This document shows positions 1 to 11,200 of a DNA stretch of 64,000 nt, one piece after another. The notes beneath the pieces are model-generated. The model worked only from the letters and a program-made list of their open reading frames with translations, was not told where the DNA came from and searched no databases. The stretch covers positions 1,384,001-1,448,000 of the forward strand of contig NC_083517.1 in assembly GCF_032362555.1 (NCBI RefSeq), in the 5' to 3' direction. Position numbers and translations under genes: made by a program. Origin of the DNA: Amyelois transitella. Taxonomy: Eukaryota; Arthropoda; Insecta; Lepidoptera; Pyralidae. Numbering within the stretch: the stretch's first letter is position 1; each line of letters begins with the position of its first letter.

Positions 1-89
1 GAGGGCGGCCGCAGTTCATGTCGAGCGTGAGCAAGATCATTGCTGATTCGCTTTTTAGTATGCTTGTGCAAGCGCTATTTTTAGTACAG
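1..89 (+). CDS. EI24: EI24 coding exon (5' cut by window edge)
   Basis: The frame starts at base 3 and stays open to the edge. It encodes [20 protein letters not shown] and ends CAG|GTAAAT in phase 0. Confidence 0.85.
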
Positions 90-2766
90 GTAAATAATAT
101 ATTAATAAAATATACTATCTATATAAAATAGATAGATAAAAAGTTTATTCAACAGTGCTACAAACACAAAAATATACATACATACATACATATAATTACG
201 TCTATATCCCTTGCGGGGTAGACAGAGCTAACAGTCTTAAAAATACTGACAGGCCACGCCTAACAAGACAGAATTGAGATTCAAATAGTGACAGGTCGCC
301 AGCCCATCGCTTAAAAGAGGAATCCCAAGTATATAAGCCTCTACCTTAGTCGCCTTTTACGACATCCGTGGGAAATTTGTGATGGAGTGGTTCTATTCTA
401 TTTTCCAATGGTGCCAGGAACCACACAACAAATATAACAATAACTAAGCCTTAAAACTAACACAGGTGTGCTGTAGCAAGTCGAAATGGTCAGAACTCGG
501 CGATCTTTTTGCACTGAAAGAGTACAAAAACCCTGATTTTCAGTTATCACCATTTGATTTAGATGCGAAAGTTGTCTTCTTCCACTGTCATTTGATTTAA
601 GTACCTATATTTTCGCATGTACAACAATGAAGCAGGTGGTCGAATCGGTAAGGTGCATGGTCAAAACGCGGTTGCGCAAAAAGGCACCGGTTCAAATCCC
701 ACTCCGGCCACGTACCAATGACTATTTTCGAAGTTATGTACATTAGTTTGAAAACTAACCGATGCTCTTACATTGAGGGAAAACATCGTGAGGAAACCTG
801 CACATTCAGGCAACTGGATGTGTAACCATATGATCCAATACGGGTTGGGTTCCCCTGCAAAGTTTACGGAGGTCAGATGGGAGTTGGTTCGTGTAAAATC
901 TTGACTCACCCAATCCAGGATCCATGGTCAAGAGTTTACCCCGGGCTCCTCTCCAGTGTGGTGAGGATGCAACCGGGAATATAGCCAGGAAGAAGTGTAA
1001 GTCGTCAACACTGGTGCTTATTAAAGTAAAGAAATAAACAAAATGAAAAATAAAGACTCTGTCCCAAGACCGAGGAAAATGGAATCATTCAATAAGAAAA
1101 AAAAAAACATACCTAATTTTTTTTTCTCCCACAGAGTATGTTAGTCAGTATGCTACCAATTACTTACATCGGCGAGTTGCTGTGTCTCCTTCACATGTGC
1201 CTCCTATACTCGCTGTACTCGTTTGAGTACAAGTGGTTCAACATGGGCTGGGAGCTACATAAACGGCTGACCTTTATCGAGTCCAACTGGCCATATTTCC
1301 TAGGATTCGGACTGCCTTTGGCTGTGCTGACTCAGATTCCACAGTCTTATATAATAAGGTAAGATTTATGTTATTTTGGTGACAAATTCAATAATTTAAA
1401 ATGGTCTTTTAGTGATGTTGCATCATTCTTGCCTTTGAGGTCCAGGGTTCGATCCCCAATCAGGTCAAGATGCTAAGATATCTCTTTCAGATTAAACTTG
1501 GTGCTATATTTAAGGTGTTATGTAAGCAACACATTTGCCTAATAAATTCCCTGTACTTGTTCAAGTACACGTGTGCTAAACTGCGTGTACTCATTTGAGT
1601 ACAAATTACGTACATATTTTTTTTTATAACAGATTAATAATTCTTAAGGTCTCTGCGCAAGAGCAACGCCGCTTTTCAAATCCAGCCAATCAGAATACCA
1701 TATGCATTAAGGCAAATAAATTAAATAGACCTATATTTTTTTTTTGTTTCAGTGGATGCGTGTTCTCAATATTCTTCCCCGTGTTCATATTGAGTGGCAA
1801 TGAAGCTACTCCAGTTATGGGGAGGTATGTATATTGTTTGTTTGTTTGTAAATACATTATTGTACATAACGTTGAAGGGGGGTTGGTGTTCGAATTGGTA
1901 AGGTGCCCGGTTTAAATGCGTATGGCGCAAAAGTAACAGGTTCGAATCCTATTTCGGCCATGTCTATTTGACCAATGACTATTTTTAAAGTTATGTACAT
2001 TAGTTTGAATACTAACATTGAGTCAGATGGGAATCGCTTCGTTTAAAAACCTAATCCAGGATCCATGATTAAAGGCATACCCCGGGCTCCTCTCAAAGTG
2101 ATGAGGGTGCTACTACTAAAGCCAGGAGGAAGACATTATTGTACGTAACAGAGTTACAAAAAAACATAGTATGACAAAAACAAAATTAGGCACCGTTGGC
2201 TCTGTCTACCCCGTAAGGGACAATCCATCAATCCCTATAATCTGAGAATCATGGATTGTCAGATTACAGGGTAGACAGACCTAAAAGCCTTAAAAAGACT
2301 AAAAGCCACGTTCTACTGTTTGGATTAATGATAGAAATGAGATTCAAATATTGACAGGTTGCTAGCTAGAATCCCGAATTTATAAGCTTTTCCCTAAGTC
2401 GCCTTTCACGACATCCATAGGAAAGAGCTGAAAACCCAATGGTAGAGTGTTACATAATGCTATTAGCATTAAGTCCGCCTATTGTACTTTTTACCAATTG
2501 TAATTGTTACAATAAAGAATAAAAAATAAATAAATAAAAGTGATGGACCGGTCATTCTTATTTATATTGGTGCCGGGAACCACACGGCACCATTATTCTG
2601 AAGTATAAGGTAGGTAAGTAAGTATATACATTTTGTACATTGTATCTTTGTAAAAATTTTCAGCGAATACCCATTACGGCTGTTCTCGCCGGTGGTAGCC
2701 ATATCCAACGGTATGTTCCGTTTCGTGCGCCAGGGAGCCGAAGCGGTCACCCATCGCAGTCGGTGA
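1..2766 (+). CDS. EI24: EI24-like autophagy/ER membrane protein, 3' part of gene (4 coding exons)
   Basis: The reading frame joins 3-89, 1135-1358, 1753-1824 and 2664-2766 and gives 161 residues to the stop at 2764-2766. All junctions are GT-AG and in phase. Family hallmarks are visible: [11 protein letters not shown] in the first piece, [16 protein letters not shown] and [13 protein letters not shown] in the second, and [19 protein letters not shown] across the next junction. The human protein has closely matching stretches and is about 340 residues, so roughly the N-terminal half lies left of the window. EI24 proteins are multi-pass ER membrane proteins linked to autophagy and p53-induced death; hydrophobic segments are obvious here. 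The C-terminus is short, ending soon after the last hydrophobic stretch. The family assignment is firm. The function is known from the family, not shown here. Confidence 0.9.
172..428 (-). repeat. SINE-A copy in EI24 intron
   Basis: Near full-length copy in reverse: ATAC-repeat tail on the left, GGTGCCAGGAACCACAC head on the right. Confidence 0.85.
630..1030 (+). repeat. SINE-C copy (tRNA-like head) in EI24 intron
   Basis: The head reads GGTCGAATCGGTAAGGTGC, with a box-B-like GGTTCAAATCCC about 60 bases on. The body contains GGAGGTCAGATGGGAG and CACCCAATCCAGGATCCATG and ends near AGCCAGGAAGAAG. It shares these blocks with copies at 1878, 13250 and 14190, so it is a dispersed family with a probable RNA polymerase III promoter. 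Confidence 0.75.
1135..1358 (+). CDS. EI24: EI24 coding exon with conserved FEYKW core
   Basis: The acceptor CCACAG lies before AGTATG and the donor AAG|GTAAGA after it. It enters in phase 0 and leaves two bases (AG), which combine with the T of the next exon to give the serine of SGCVFS. It holds the most conserved part of the family. Confidence 0.92.
1753..1824 (+). CDS. EI24: EI24 small coding exon
   Basis: This 72-base exon follows a pyrimidine-rich acceptor (TTTTTGTTTCAG) and ends GGGAG|GTATGT. It encodes [18 protein letters not shown], a membrane segment. Confidence 0.88.
1878..2140 (+). repeat. SINE-C copy, internally deleted, in EI24 intron
   Basis: The tRNA-like head carries box-B GGTTCGAATCC. 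The middle is missing and the 3' block (AATCCAGGATCCATGATTAA to AGCCAGGAGGAAG) is retained. Confidence 0.75.
2195..2592 (-). repeat. SINE-A copy interrupted by a LINE tail, in EI24 intron and last exon boundary
   Basis: A short forward piece (2195-2225) abuts a reversed copy (2262-2592). The reversed copy is split at about 2428-2540 by the tail of a LINE. The head GGTGCCGGGAACCACACGGC ends about 70 bases before the last EI24 coding exon. Confidence 0.7.
2428..2540 (+). mobile_element. 5'-truncated LINE tail inserted in SINE-A
   Basis: It contains GCATTAAGTCCGCC and ends in AATAAA-like repeats (AAATAAATAAATAAA). The same block ends the LINE at 62090-63901. Confidence 0.65.
2664..2766 (+). CDS. 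EI24: EI24 last coding exon
   Basis: The acceptor TTTTCAG precedes CGAATAC. The exon encodes [15 protein letters not shown] and onward to TGA at 2764-2766. The LRLFS motif matches the family's last helix. A candidate AATAAA lies at 3249-3254. Confidence 0.85.
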
Positions 2767-3093
2767 TAGCCGCTTCAACCACTTAACTTTAATATTTTAG
2801 CTTATAATGACTGCGGCTTCAGGGTTGGCGTGTGTGGCGTTCCGTGCAAAAAATGTACCAGGATTTATTTATTTATTTATTTATGTACACAAAATTATAT
2901 ACAGAAGCATTTATTACAGTAATTCTAGTACAAAGGTGCTACTTATTTCAAAAGAAATCTCTTCCAGTAGACCCATGAGAGGAGAGATTAATTTTATAGC
3001 GGTATGTTATTGATTTAGGGTCAGATGTGGGATTCCCTTAATTATGTTGATTAAAAAGATATATATTGGTTGGTGTTTCGCAAGTATTTTAAG

Positions 3094-3165
3094 ACTCTGT
3101 CGGCTCTGTCCATCCCGTATGGGATATAGACGTGATTATCTGTATGTATGTATGTATGTAGTACT
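3094..3165 (+). repeat. SINE-A 3' fragment
   Basis: GGCTCTGTCCATCCCGTATG followed by an ATGT-repeat tail. Confidence 0.7.
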
Positions 3166-3399
3166 ACATTTTAAATACTTTTATACATTGTTGTATAATA
3201 TTCAAACGGGAATTAACGCGAACATACATACATACGCGAACATGCATTAATAAAATCGTGTAATGTTTTTAAGTATTTATATATATTATAATACTTTTTT
3301 GGAATATACATCACAAATTTTTTTTTATCATACACAAATAATGTTTTCTCCAAAAAATTGCCTTTTAAAAAAATCTAAATTCTATATTCAAAAATTTTG

Positions 3400-3712
3400 T
3401 CATATCTTTTGGTTTCACAACATCGGTTGACGTCAAATAAATTACTGAAAACTTAAGTTTACTGCCGCTTCCAAAGCGTCAGTGCAGAAGAAGCGGTAAC
3501 AAGCTGCACTGCAGCATTTACTTTAACAACTTCAACTTCACAACTATAAAATAATGATCTCTCTAATATGTTAATTGTATCAAATTCATAGTTGTGAATT
3601 TGTTGGCAAAATACAAAATGCACTATTTTCATCCGATTTACGAAAAACACGAATAACTCCAAAACTATCAATGCCGACATCTGGTACCCTTATGCACGGA
3701 ACGCCATAGAAA
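3400..3712. repeat. Unclassified dispersed repeat
   Basis: The block from TTTGGTTTCACAACATCGG to CTGCCGCTTCCAA recurs at 40808-40885. Its right end, read in reverse (TGGCGTTCCGTGCA and GTACCAG), recurs at about 2830-2860. It has no coding capacity and I cannot name the family. Confidence 0.55.
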
Positions 3713-4654
3713 TGATTTTTTTGTAAATTCTAACACGTCATTTCTTATAATAATGTTTGATTTGCTCAAATATGACCAAAAAATTCTCTTAACCCTGCAA
3801 GCGCTATTGGGTAGTCCCAAGGACACAAGAAGGGTTTCTCAAAACCCCAAGAGGGGATTTACGCGGGTAGGCGCGGCGGAAATACGAAAAAAAAATATAG
3901 CTCCACAATTATATATTTTTTTATTAATGAAGAATAAGTCTGGCTGAATTTTATTGTGAGTTTTTTTTTTATTTCGGGATATAATCGAGTTGGTGAATTA
4001 ATATTTTATACATATAATTATTGTAGTCATTTTAAATCGTTGGCGCATTAATTGGTAATTAAAATTATGGTAACTGTCTCCTAAGACGAAGACAACGCTT
4101 TGAAGCGTTCATTTCATGCAAGGTACAGTGGACGACATAGAAAATAATACCAATAATATTATCTTTGACGTATGGCAGGTGGTATTCTATTCTATATGAC
4201 TCACTGTACATGAGCTTAGGAATAACTATGATTATTTAATATTCTATTGTTTTTTTTTATTTGCTGATAATGTGCCTGTATTGTACGTATGTATCTTTTA
4301 CTATTTTTGGGAAGCTGGGAAGAGCTTACAGACCATATTTGTATTCTTAATAAAATTGTGAATTCTGGGGCTCCAATGCCCTCTATCTACGCCCATTTGT
4401 GTCATATAATAAGAGGCCCTTGGAATATAAACAAACTATTTTGTATTTTTTTATCATTATTTGCTGATGATTTGTTTGTTTAGGCTGGTATTACGGTTTA
4501 ATGTCTGATGTTGAATACTTTATTGTATAAAGCTATTATTATTGTGTATTTCAATCATCTTGTGAAGTCCTGAATTGTGATTTATACATGACATTATTTA
4601 TTGAAGTGACTGATGGATTTGCTGTTTTATTTATTACCTTTCTTTCCTTTTCAC

Positions 4655-4861
4655 ATATATACATTTAGTCACGGCTTTATCCCTGGCTGAGTAGACAAGA
4701 TTCAACAATAAAATACTGAAAGGCACCACTCAGCTGCATGGAATTGAATACCTACGAGACCAATCCCAAGTTTATAAATCTAACCCTTACTCGCCTTTTA
4801 CGAAATCCATTGGAAAGATATGGAGTGGTCCTATTCTAAAGTATTGGAAACCACATGGTAC
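4655..4861 (-). repeat. Diverged SINE-A copy
   Basis: Reverse copy with recognisable CGCCTTTTACGAAATCCATT and GGAAACCACATGG blocks. Confidence 0.7.
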
Positions 4862-5179
4862 TTGCAATATTTTCTTTCCTTCTTCACCTTAAAAATAAAA
4901 GTTTACGAAGATAGCTTTCACATTTTCGTCTAAAATACAGCATAGCTGTCAAATAGTGTTGTAATTTAGGAGTATGAATGCGATGTAATCGCAATTGGAA
5001 TTTTTGGTGTTGGCGGGGTCAGTTATTAAAGATACATATTTCTATTTACATTTAATAATTAAATTTATATTATACTTACATAACTATGTATACCTAATTT
5101 AAATTTAATTAGATTTTATCATTACACAATACGCTAATTTAATTTCATACCAATATCTGAATGGTGAACCTTCTAGCTT

Positions 5180-5475
5180 TTACCGAAAGAAAGAAAGAAA
5201 AAATGTTTATTTGGTACATAATAATATATCAAAAACAGAAACCTTAATCTACGCTTAATCTTACCGCGTTTCGCCGCGCGAATTAAGCGCCGCCTTCATA
5301 AGAATACAAGTTTTTCGCAAATCCCACGGGAACTATAGTTTTTACCGGGTTGAAAAGTGTCCTAGACTCTTAATTTTATTTACATAAAATTTCAAGAAAA
5401 TTTGTTCAGTACCTAATGCGTGAAGAGGTAACAAACAAACAAACTTAAGCATTTATAATATTAGTTCGTGAATAG
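5180..5475 (+). repeat. Dispersed repeat related to 36480-36800
   Basis: It shares the blocks TTTTTCGCAAATCCCACGGG, AACTATAGTTTTT, GACTCTTAAT and the end block GCGTGAAGAGGTAACAAACA with the repeat at 36480-36800. It is probably a non-autonomous element; the class is uncertain. Confidence 0.5.
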
Positions 5476-6081
5476 ACAGACCCCCGTCGCTTATCGTCGT
5501 GACCAATAAGTAAAAGAAAGCATATATCATTACTCAACTAGTTAGTTAGTTTTTGATTGTTATCGGTACATAATAAAGTTAATGGGTTAACGGTAATTAG
5601 TCTGCAGTAAATTTATATTGACAACATAGAGGTACAACTTACAGTAGGTCCATTGTGTCTTACTTAAAGCTTTTAGTAGCAAATAGATTAGGTTCACACG
5701 TTTAATTAATACACGTGCACTTTTAAAGTTCAAAGACATCAAGTAAAATAAAACAAAATCAAAAAAAATTTGATAATGAATCAAAATTAAAAAGAATGAG
5801 TTCTTACACTTCTGACGATGACTGACTTGTCTTGAGATACCTATATAGTTAGGTACCTATTTAATTTGTGTCTTTATTAGGTACATGTTTATCCTGGACT
5901 TTGAAATTTGTTTTCTTTATAATAAAGACGGCGTCGCGCATGCCTGCTACGGGCGCTGAAAATGTGTAACGGTGTGTGAAGAGAAATATTCCTTCTATAC
6001 TTTATGTAATCTAGGTTATAATTCTATGTTGATATTCTTCATAACTGTAAGTAAAGATAATACCTACCTAGTCGCCTCAAA

Positions 6082-7857
6082 ATGGCATACATGAATGTTA
6101 TAACCTTTACGATTTTGTTGCTTCTAAAATCTGTTATAAACTGTAAAATACCTCGAACAAATGTTGAAACCATTAATGATGCTGTTAAATGCACTAATAA
6201 AATTATATTGAAACACTATGCAGAAGGTAGTGAACTCACGTTTCTCGATCTGAGTAACAGCGGCGATAACGATGATATTCTAATGGAAATTCACAAAAAA
6301 TTTCATGTGACAGTTATATCACGCACTTATAAGCAATTTTATACGTATCCCAATGAAGGGTACGTCATATACGCGAAAGCAGCCAATGATTTTGTAAACT
6401 TCAAATATCTTACCAAAGAAGCGCCGTGGAATCCTCATGCTAAATTTATTGCCGTGGTTGAATCCAAAGATGATGAAATGAGATATATTTTTGATACATT
6501 TCTGAAATACCACGTGTTTAATGTTGTGCTTATTAAAGGGTTACAAGATTCGGAATTATACACGTACAATCCATTTGAAAACTATGGCTGTGGAAAGAGA
6601 TTTCACAGGATTATCGATTATGGTAAATGTAAAGATACATTTGAAACTAATTTGTTCCCCAACAAGTTAGTCACAGGTCTTCAAAACTGCATTTTCAACA
6701 TCGCAGCACCGCATTGGCCTCCATACAGTATAGATCCCAACTTTAATACAACGAGAAGCCTAGGCATTGAGCAGCATATATTCAAAGTTATTAGCGAAAT
6801 AGAGCATTTTACTATAAATTATACTTACAACAATGACGCTGAAAAGTTTACTGTCATAAATGATGAAATGACAGCAATTGGTCCGATGGAATTACTTCAA
6901 AAGAACGAGGCTGACGTAATAATTGGAGGAATGATGTTAATAAACGATAGAGCAGCTGCATTTGATTACATGTACACCCATCTTGCAAACGTAGACGAGA
7001 TCAAAATAATGGTGAAGAAAGCTGAAATCGTGAGAAATTGGAAGAACATATACATAGAATTCCAACCGACTGTTTGGATATTATTGATCGTTTCGTTCGT
7101 TATATATTGCTTATTTCTAATACTGATAATCCGTGGGAGGGATAACATTTCTATTATACTTAAGATGTGGGACAGTCTCTTTTTGCACGTGCGTCCGATT
7201 GGCAACAACTGTGTGGTGAAATGCGCGTTCATTACCTGGATATGGTTCGCCTACATGATCAACTCCTACTACCAATCTACCTTGGTCAGCTTGAACACCC
7301 ATCCGGCTACAGAATACCAGATTTCCAATGAACAAGATTTAGAAGACTACCATATGAGGCCGTGTGTTAGTATAGCTATACAAACATTAATGTGGGCAGA
7401 ACTGGGGATGCCGATGCAAAATGTTACAAAAGATTGTGAGCCTTTTCTAGAAAGTTTAAAGACTGTGACAAAACGAGATGATTTGTATACAATAATTTTG
7501 TATTCTATTTATTCGTATCACAAATTTAAGTTTGTTGATGATTACGGCCATCTTCTTCTTTATGAGTTTCCGTCGTTAAATAAGGTAATGTACGCGATGT
7601 ACTTCTACAAAGGGTTTCCTTTGAAAGGAATATTCCAAAATCATGGTTTGCGATTACGAGAGAACGGACTTATACAGAAGATTTCACAAGACTTATACTA
7701 TGAGGGAAGTATCAAACATTATTACGCTAAGAAAAGAATGGAGTTCAAAATTATAGTGCCTTGGTATATTTATGCGTTTGGAGTAGGTTTGGCTTCATTA
7801 ATATTCACCATAGAAATGATGCTCAAATTTGTTAAATCAGCTAGTTTAAGTGTATAA
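6082..7857 (+). CDS. Divergent ionotropic receptor (IR), intronless
   Basis: A single open frame of 591 residues, with CAAAATGG around the start matching insect initiation context. Residues 1-21 form a signal peptide (TILLLLKSVINC). The ligand-binding half includes FNIAAPHWPPYSID (about 205-218) and the second-lobe approach ADVIIGGMMLINDRAAAFDY (about 277-296). A membrane helix lies at about 331-351 (WILLIVSFVIYCLFLILI). The M3-equivalent helix lies at about 382-405, ending NSYYQSTLVSLNTH where glutamate receptors have SYTANLAAFLT. The last helix lies at about 557-580. IRs form cation channels in sensory neurons for taste or smell, usually with a co-receptor. Length and order fit the family. 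Lack of introns suits the divergent, IR7d-type lepidopteran group; that subgroup is my inference. No symbol is given because the ortholog is unknown. Confidence 0.88.
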   Translation: MAYMNVITFTILLLLKSVINCKIPRTNVETINDAVKCTNKIILKHYAEGSELTFLDLSNSGDNDDILMEIHKKFHVTVISRTYKQFYTYPNEGYVIYAKAANDFVNFKYLTKEAPWNPHAKFIAVVESKDDEMRYIFDTFLKYHVFNVVLIKGLQDSELYTYNPFENYGCGKRFHRIIDYGKCKDTFETNLFPNKLVTGLQNCIFNIAAPHWPPYSIDPNFNTTRSLGIEQHIFKVISEIEHFTINYTYNNDAEKFTVINDEMTAIGPMELLQKNEADVIIGGMMLINDRAAAFDYMYTHLANVDEIKIMVKKAEIVRNWKNIYIEFQPTVWILLIVSFVIYCLFLILIIRGRDNISIILKMWDSLFLHVRPIGNNCVVKCAFITWIWFAYMINSYYQSTLVSLNTHPATEYQISNEQDLEDYHMRPCVSIAIQTLMWAELGMPMQNVTKDCEPFLESLKTVTKRDDLYTIILYSIYSYHKFKFVDDYGHLLLYEFPSLNKVMYAMYFYKGFPLKGIFQNHGLRLRENGLIQKISQDLYYEGSIKHYYAKKRMEFKIIVPWYIYAFGVGLASLIFTIEMMLKFVKSASLSV

Positions 7858-7966
7858 ACGGTTTTTAGAATTGTCTAAATAAGAGTTTATTTCAGGGATT
7901 TAATGGCAGATAATGCTTTTACGTCCACTTGTTGTACATTTGTGTTGGTGCAATATAGTTTAGATA

Positions 7967-7972
7967 AATAAA
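7967..7972 (+). promoter_or_regulatory. Candidate polyadenylation signal AATAAA for the IR gene
   Basis: The only canonical AATAAA close after the stop, 110 bases downstream. Confidence 0.55.
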
Positions 7973-8057
7973 AAAATACTAAGTTAGTGTCTACTTATTC
8001 CTAGTCTAATTGTTAAGACTGTTATTTAAACATACACTCAAAATCATCTATAGGAAC

Positions 8058-8290
8058 ATATAAAAAGAATAGGACCAATCCATCTCTTTTCCATGGATGT
8101 CGTAAAAGGCGACTAAGGGATAGGCTTGTAAACTTGAGATTATTTTTTGGGAATGAGCTAGCAACCTGTCACTATTAGAATCTCAATTCTACCATTAAGC
8201 CTTACAGCTGAACGTGGCCTTTCAGCCTTTCAAGACTGCTGGCTCTGTCTACTCCGCAAGGGATATAGACGTGACTTCATGTATGTATGA
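8058..8290 (+). repeat. SINE-A copy lacking its head
   Basis: Starts in AAAAAGAATAGGACC and runs to the ATGT tail. Confidence 0.8.
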
Positions 8291-8535
8291 GAATAGGAAA
8301 GTCCTGAAAACAGGAAACGGACAGTACCTAATAGGTAATACCTAAGCATTGTCTTTATAACAATTTATGTACCTGAGTGATTCTTCCGTTTCGTTCAAAT
8401 CTCAACGATTTTGAAGAAAGTTTTTTTTTTAATCGATTTTTAAAAACAGTTACATATAATCATTCGGGTACCTTTCAAGTATAGATTATCAGTAAAGGCC
8501 TTCATGAAAAAGCTTTCATTGTCAAGAAAATAGCT

Positions 8536-8660
8536 GGAATGTAATGAACCCACGGAAGGTAATGAAATAAGGACGGAAGTTAATGATTGAATTTGGAAGG
8601 TAATGAAATAAAATTAAATATGACGGGAGTGTAATGATTTCGTATGGAAAGTAATGAATA
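8536..8660 (+). repeat. Six sub-terminal repeats, consensus GGAAGGTAATGA
   Basis: Copies start at 8536, 8554, 8574, 8595, 8625 and 8646, spaced 18-30 bases. They lie only near the ends of the putative transposon, which suggests binding sites. Confidence 0.6.
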
Positions 8661-8683
8661 ATCAGAATGATCTCTCTCTCTCC

Positions 8684-8888
8684 TCATGACCAAATCATCT
8701 TAACATACCCTTTTCTATTCCTGTAACTACATCTTCTTTCACATCACAACATTGCTTTATCACGCTGTTCCTTTTCCGTTCACTCAATTTCCACCCATCA
8801 TACTCCTTAACGCTCTCATTTCCACTGCATTTATTCTGCTTTCGTGCTACTTTTGCCATACCCAACTTTCATTCCCATACATTAAAAA
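8684..8888 (-). mobile_element. RTE fragment (ORF interior) inside the old transposon
   Basis: Nearly identical in order to 24930-25145 of the intact RTE, including TTAACATACCCTTTTCTATT and CCCATACATTAA. It lacks both the 5' part and the 3' tail. Confidence 0.85.
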
Positions 8889-9229
8889 TGTTAATAAAAT
8901 GTAACGGATTAGTTAACATTATAAACAATAAGTAGGAACTCTCAAGAATTAAATTAGTAATCAGCCTAATCAAAGTTACAATCAGTCATTTTTACTTATT
9001 TAAAATTAATATTTAGTAAATTTTTAAACACAAATTGCCTTCTTCTAAATTCTTCCGGCTCATTCAAACGTTGCAAAATTCGTGATGCGGGTATTCATCA
9101 TCGCTAATTCATCATTCATTCATCATTTTGTTTGATTCATCATCGCTAATTAGCAGCCATCCAAATTTCTTAGACTTGCCCTGACCTCTCCTTAAAAAAA
9201 TATTTTATACTCTAGAAAACTTTGCATTC

Positions 9230-10972
9230 TATTTAAAATTTTACCGATATAATTGGGACTAACTCTTGGGCCATGTTCAAAACTGGTTGTAAGTGTGCCC
9301 ATATAGCAGAAGCATCGTGCATTATATTTTCGCTTATTGTACAAAAAGATTTATGAATTACTAGGTACTTTGGTTTCCTGATCATAAAAATATAATACTC
9401 CTGTATGCAAAGAGATTTGTTGGCGGTTTCCACCGAAATGAAAACTTTGTATTTCTTCTTTATATTTTAATAAATAATTTTCGCTGAAGTCTATATGGCA
9501 TATGACTTCACTAGGAGATAAATCACGTTGCAGATTCTTAATAGCGGAATATTACATTGTTATATTTAAAACCCGCTTGAAGAAAACTGCCAGTAGAGTT
9601 TCGAACTTCATAATGACATTAGGTGGTAAATCTTCCTTTTTCTTTTTTAATGTAACTCTCTTGTTTTTTTTTTCATCTTTTCCTACGTAGTCTTGCTTCT
9701 CAAAAATCCATTCATGATAAATAATAGTTTTCCGATTGTCAAATTTCTGGTACGTCGTGACTTTATTTTTGCAGATTTTGCATTTTCTCTCTAAACAATT
9801 TATTTCGTAGGTACACACTACAACATAAATTGTTCAAAACCTCAGATAAAGAATTTTCTGTGATTATATGAGCTTTCTTTAAAAATTTAATAATAAGTTC
9901 AATGTGCTTGCATTGGCACGTGTCTCTTTTTGATGAAGGTTGAATTATCCAGAATGGTCTATATTTGCAGAATACTGAGTAATGTATATGGCCCCATTTC
10001 TTACAAAACTTCGCATGTAAATTTTTCATATTATCGGTTAAATATCTTTTTTGTTTTTTTAATGCACCTTTTTTTAATAAATTCGCTTTTTCCTGGCGCC
10101 ATTTGACTGTTTTCATCTTCTTGTAGAAAATTTTCAACACTTTGTTTTAGTTTCGCAGTTTTATTATCTCGAATTTTTTTTTTCACTTAATTTCTCATAG
10201 CAAAAGTAATATTTGACAATATCCCATACTTTTTGAGCCTCGAATTATCAATTATATCCAGTAAAAGCTCCTCTTTCCTCTTTTTTCGGAAGGCTTTTGT
10301 GTTTTTCTGATACTCCTCGACAAACTGTTTCATTCAACAAAAGCTTCTTTATCACTTCTTGTACCTTCTCATTATTTATGTTTTTTATGACTTCATCTAC
10401 TTTCTTTTCTTGAATCTTATCTTTTTATAACATCTGCTCCATAAATAAATGTCTTCTTAAAAGCGCTTTCTCATTTTTTTAGTTTATCAAATTCATTCTG
10501 TAAGATTGTTATTGCTTTTTTAGATATGTATCGCAATTTTCTCATTGCGCTTGAAATACTAGTTTTTTGATGCACTAAATGTGACTTCGATGTACTTTGG
10601 CTTGATGTGGATTCTTCTTGTAACATAAGAGGGTCGCGTATTGTAGATTCTGGATGTTTATAAATTCCTCAGTTTTATTACTGGGCGGAGAGTTGTCTAT
10701 TATAATTATTTGCAATATTTTCTGCTCTTCACCTTATTTAAATATTTTTTGGAGTTTTTTCGCCATCTTCGCCTTTGCTCCTTTGTCGTGCCGTCATCTC
10801 TGTTATACTTAGGACTTGTTTCTTTTCTTTTTTTACAAGGAATTTCCTCTTTTGTTTCTCCTTCTCTAATTTGTATTTTTCAGGATCCGCCTTGATTTCT
10901 GCGTATTTTACCTTCTTTCGCAATCTGTCTTTAGCTATTTTTTTTAGTTGCCAGTTTCTTCGGCTTCGACAT
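9230..10972 (-). pseudogene. Broken lysine-rich gene, probably transposase-derived
   Basis: Read leftward from an ATG at 10972 (MSKPKKLATKKN) the frame breaks within 15 codons. It resumes in other frames as KVKYAEIKADPEKYKLEK (about 10910-10860), KKQKRYLTDNMKNLHAKFCK (about 10070-10000), FCKYRPFWIIQP (about 9975-9940), then CCSVYLRNKL and CKICKNKVTTYQKFDN (about 9860-9740), and HDASAIWAHLQPVL (about 9320-9280). This order of a lysine-rich start, FCxxRPFW, paired cysteines and IWAHLxPVL recalls a protein family repeated in many arthropod genomes whose members look like RNase-H-fold transposases; that memory could not be tested here. Several stops and frameshifts and a missing C-terminus mean it is dead. 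Confidence 0.6.
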
Positions 10973-11098
10973 TATTGCAGATGTATCTAAAAAACAAAAC
11001 TAAGCAAAATAACCGAATATTTCACGAAACCTTCTTTATTAATTAGGTACCTACCTATTCCGTTCATTCAGTAGTTTTTTAGTTTATTGCGAACAGAC

Positions 11099-11200
11099 AG
11101 CTGTCTGTCTTCTTTCGAAGCCTACCTAAGTTAGCTGTCTGTCTTCTTTCGAAGCCTACCTAAGTTAGCTGTCTGTCTTCTTTCGAAGCCTACCTAAGTA
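11099..11200 (+). repeat. 34-bp tandem repeat, three copies
   Basis: Units start at 11099, 11133 and 11167. Each contains CTGTCTGTCTTCTTTCGAAG then CCTACCTAAG. Units 1 and 2 are identical and unit 3 differs only at its end. It is followed by the reverse motif CTTAGGTAGG. Confidence 0.9.

Larger units (their letters stand above)
2767..6081. other. Spacer between EI24 and the ionotropic receptor gene
   Basis: No gene recognised. It holds a (TTTA) run at 2864-2884, decayed SINE-A pieces (3094-3165, 4655-4861), an unclassified repeat at 3400-3712 and a Helitron-like or RTE-like remnant at 5180-5475. The rest is AT-rich unique-looking sequence. Confidence 0.6.

Noticed and set aside
1546..1610. 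Similarity of EI24 intron 2 to the exon segment GTACTCGTTTGAGTACAA
   Set aside because: Match is under 20 bases and is a near-palindrome that can arise by chance; not a duplicated exon.
11099..11200. Regular direct repeats that could suggest a CRISPR array
   Set aside because: The three units are contiguous without spacers, in a eukaryotic genome.
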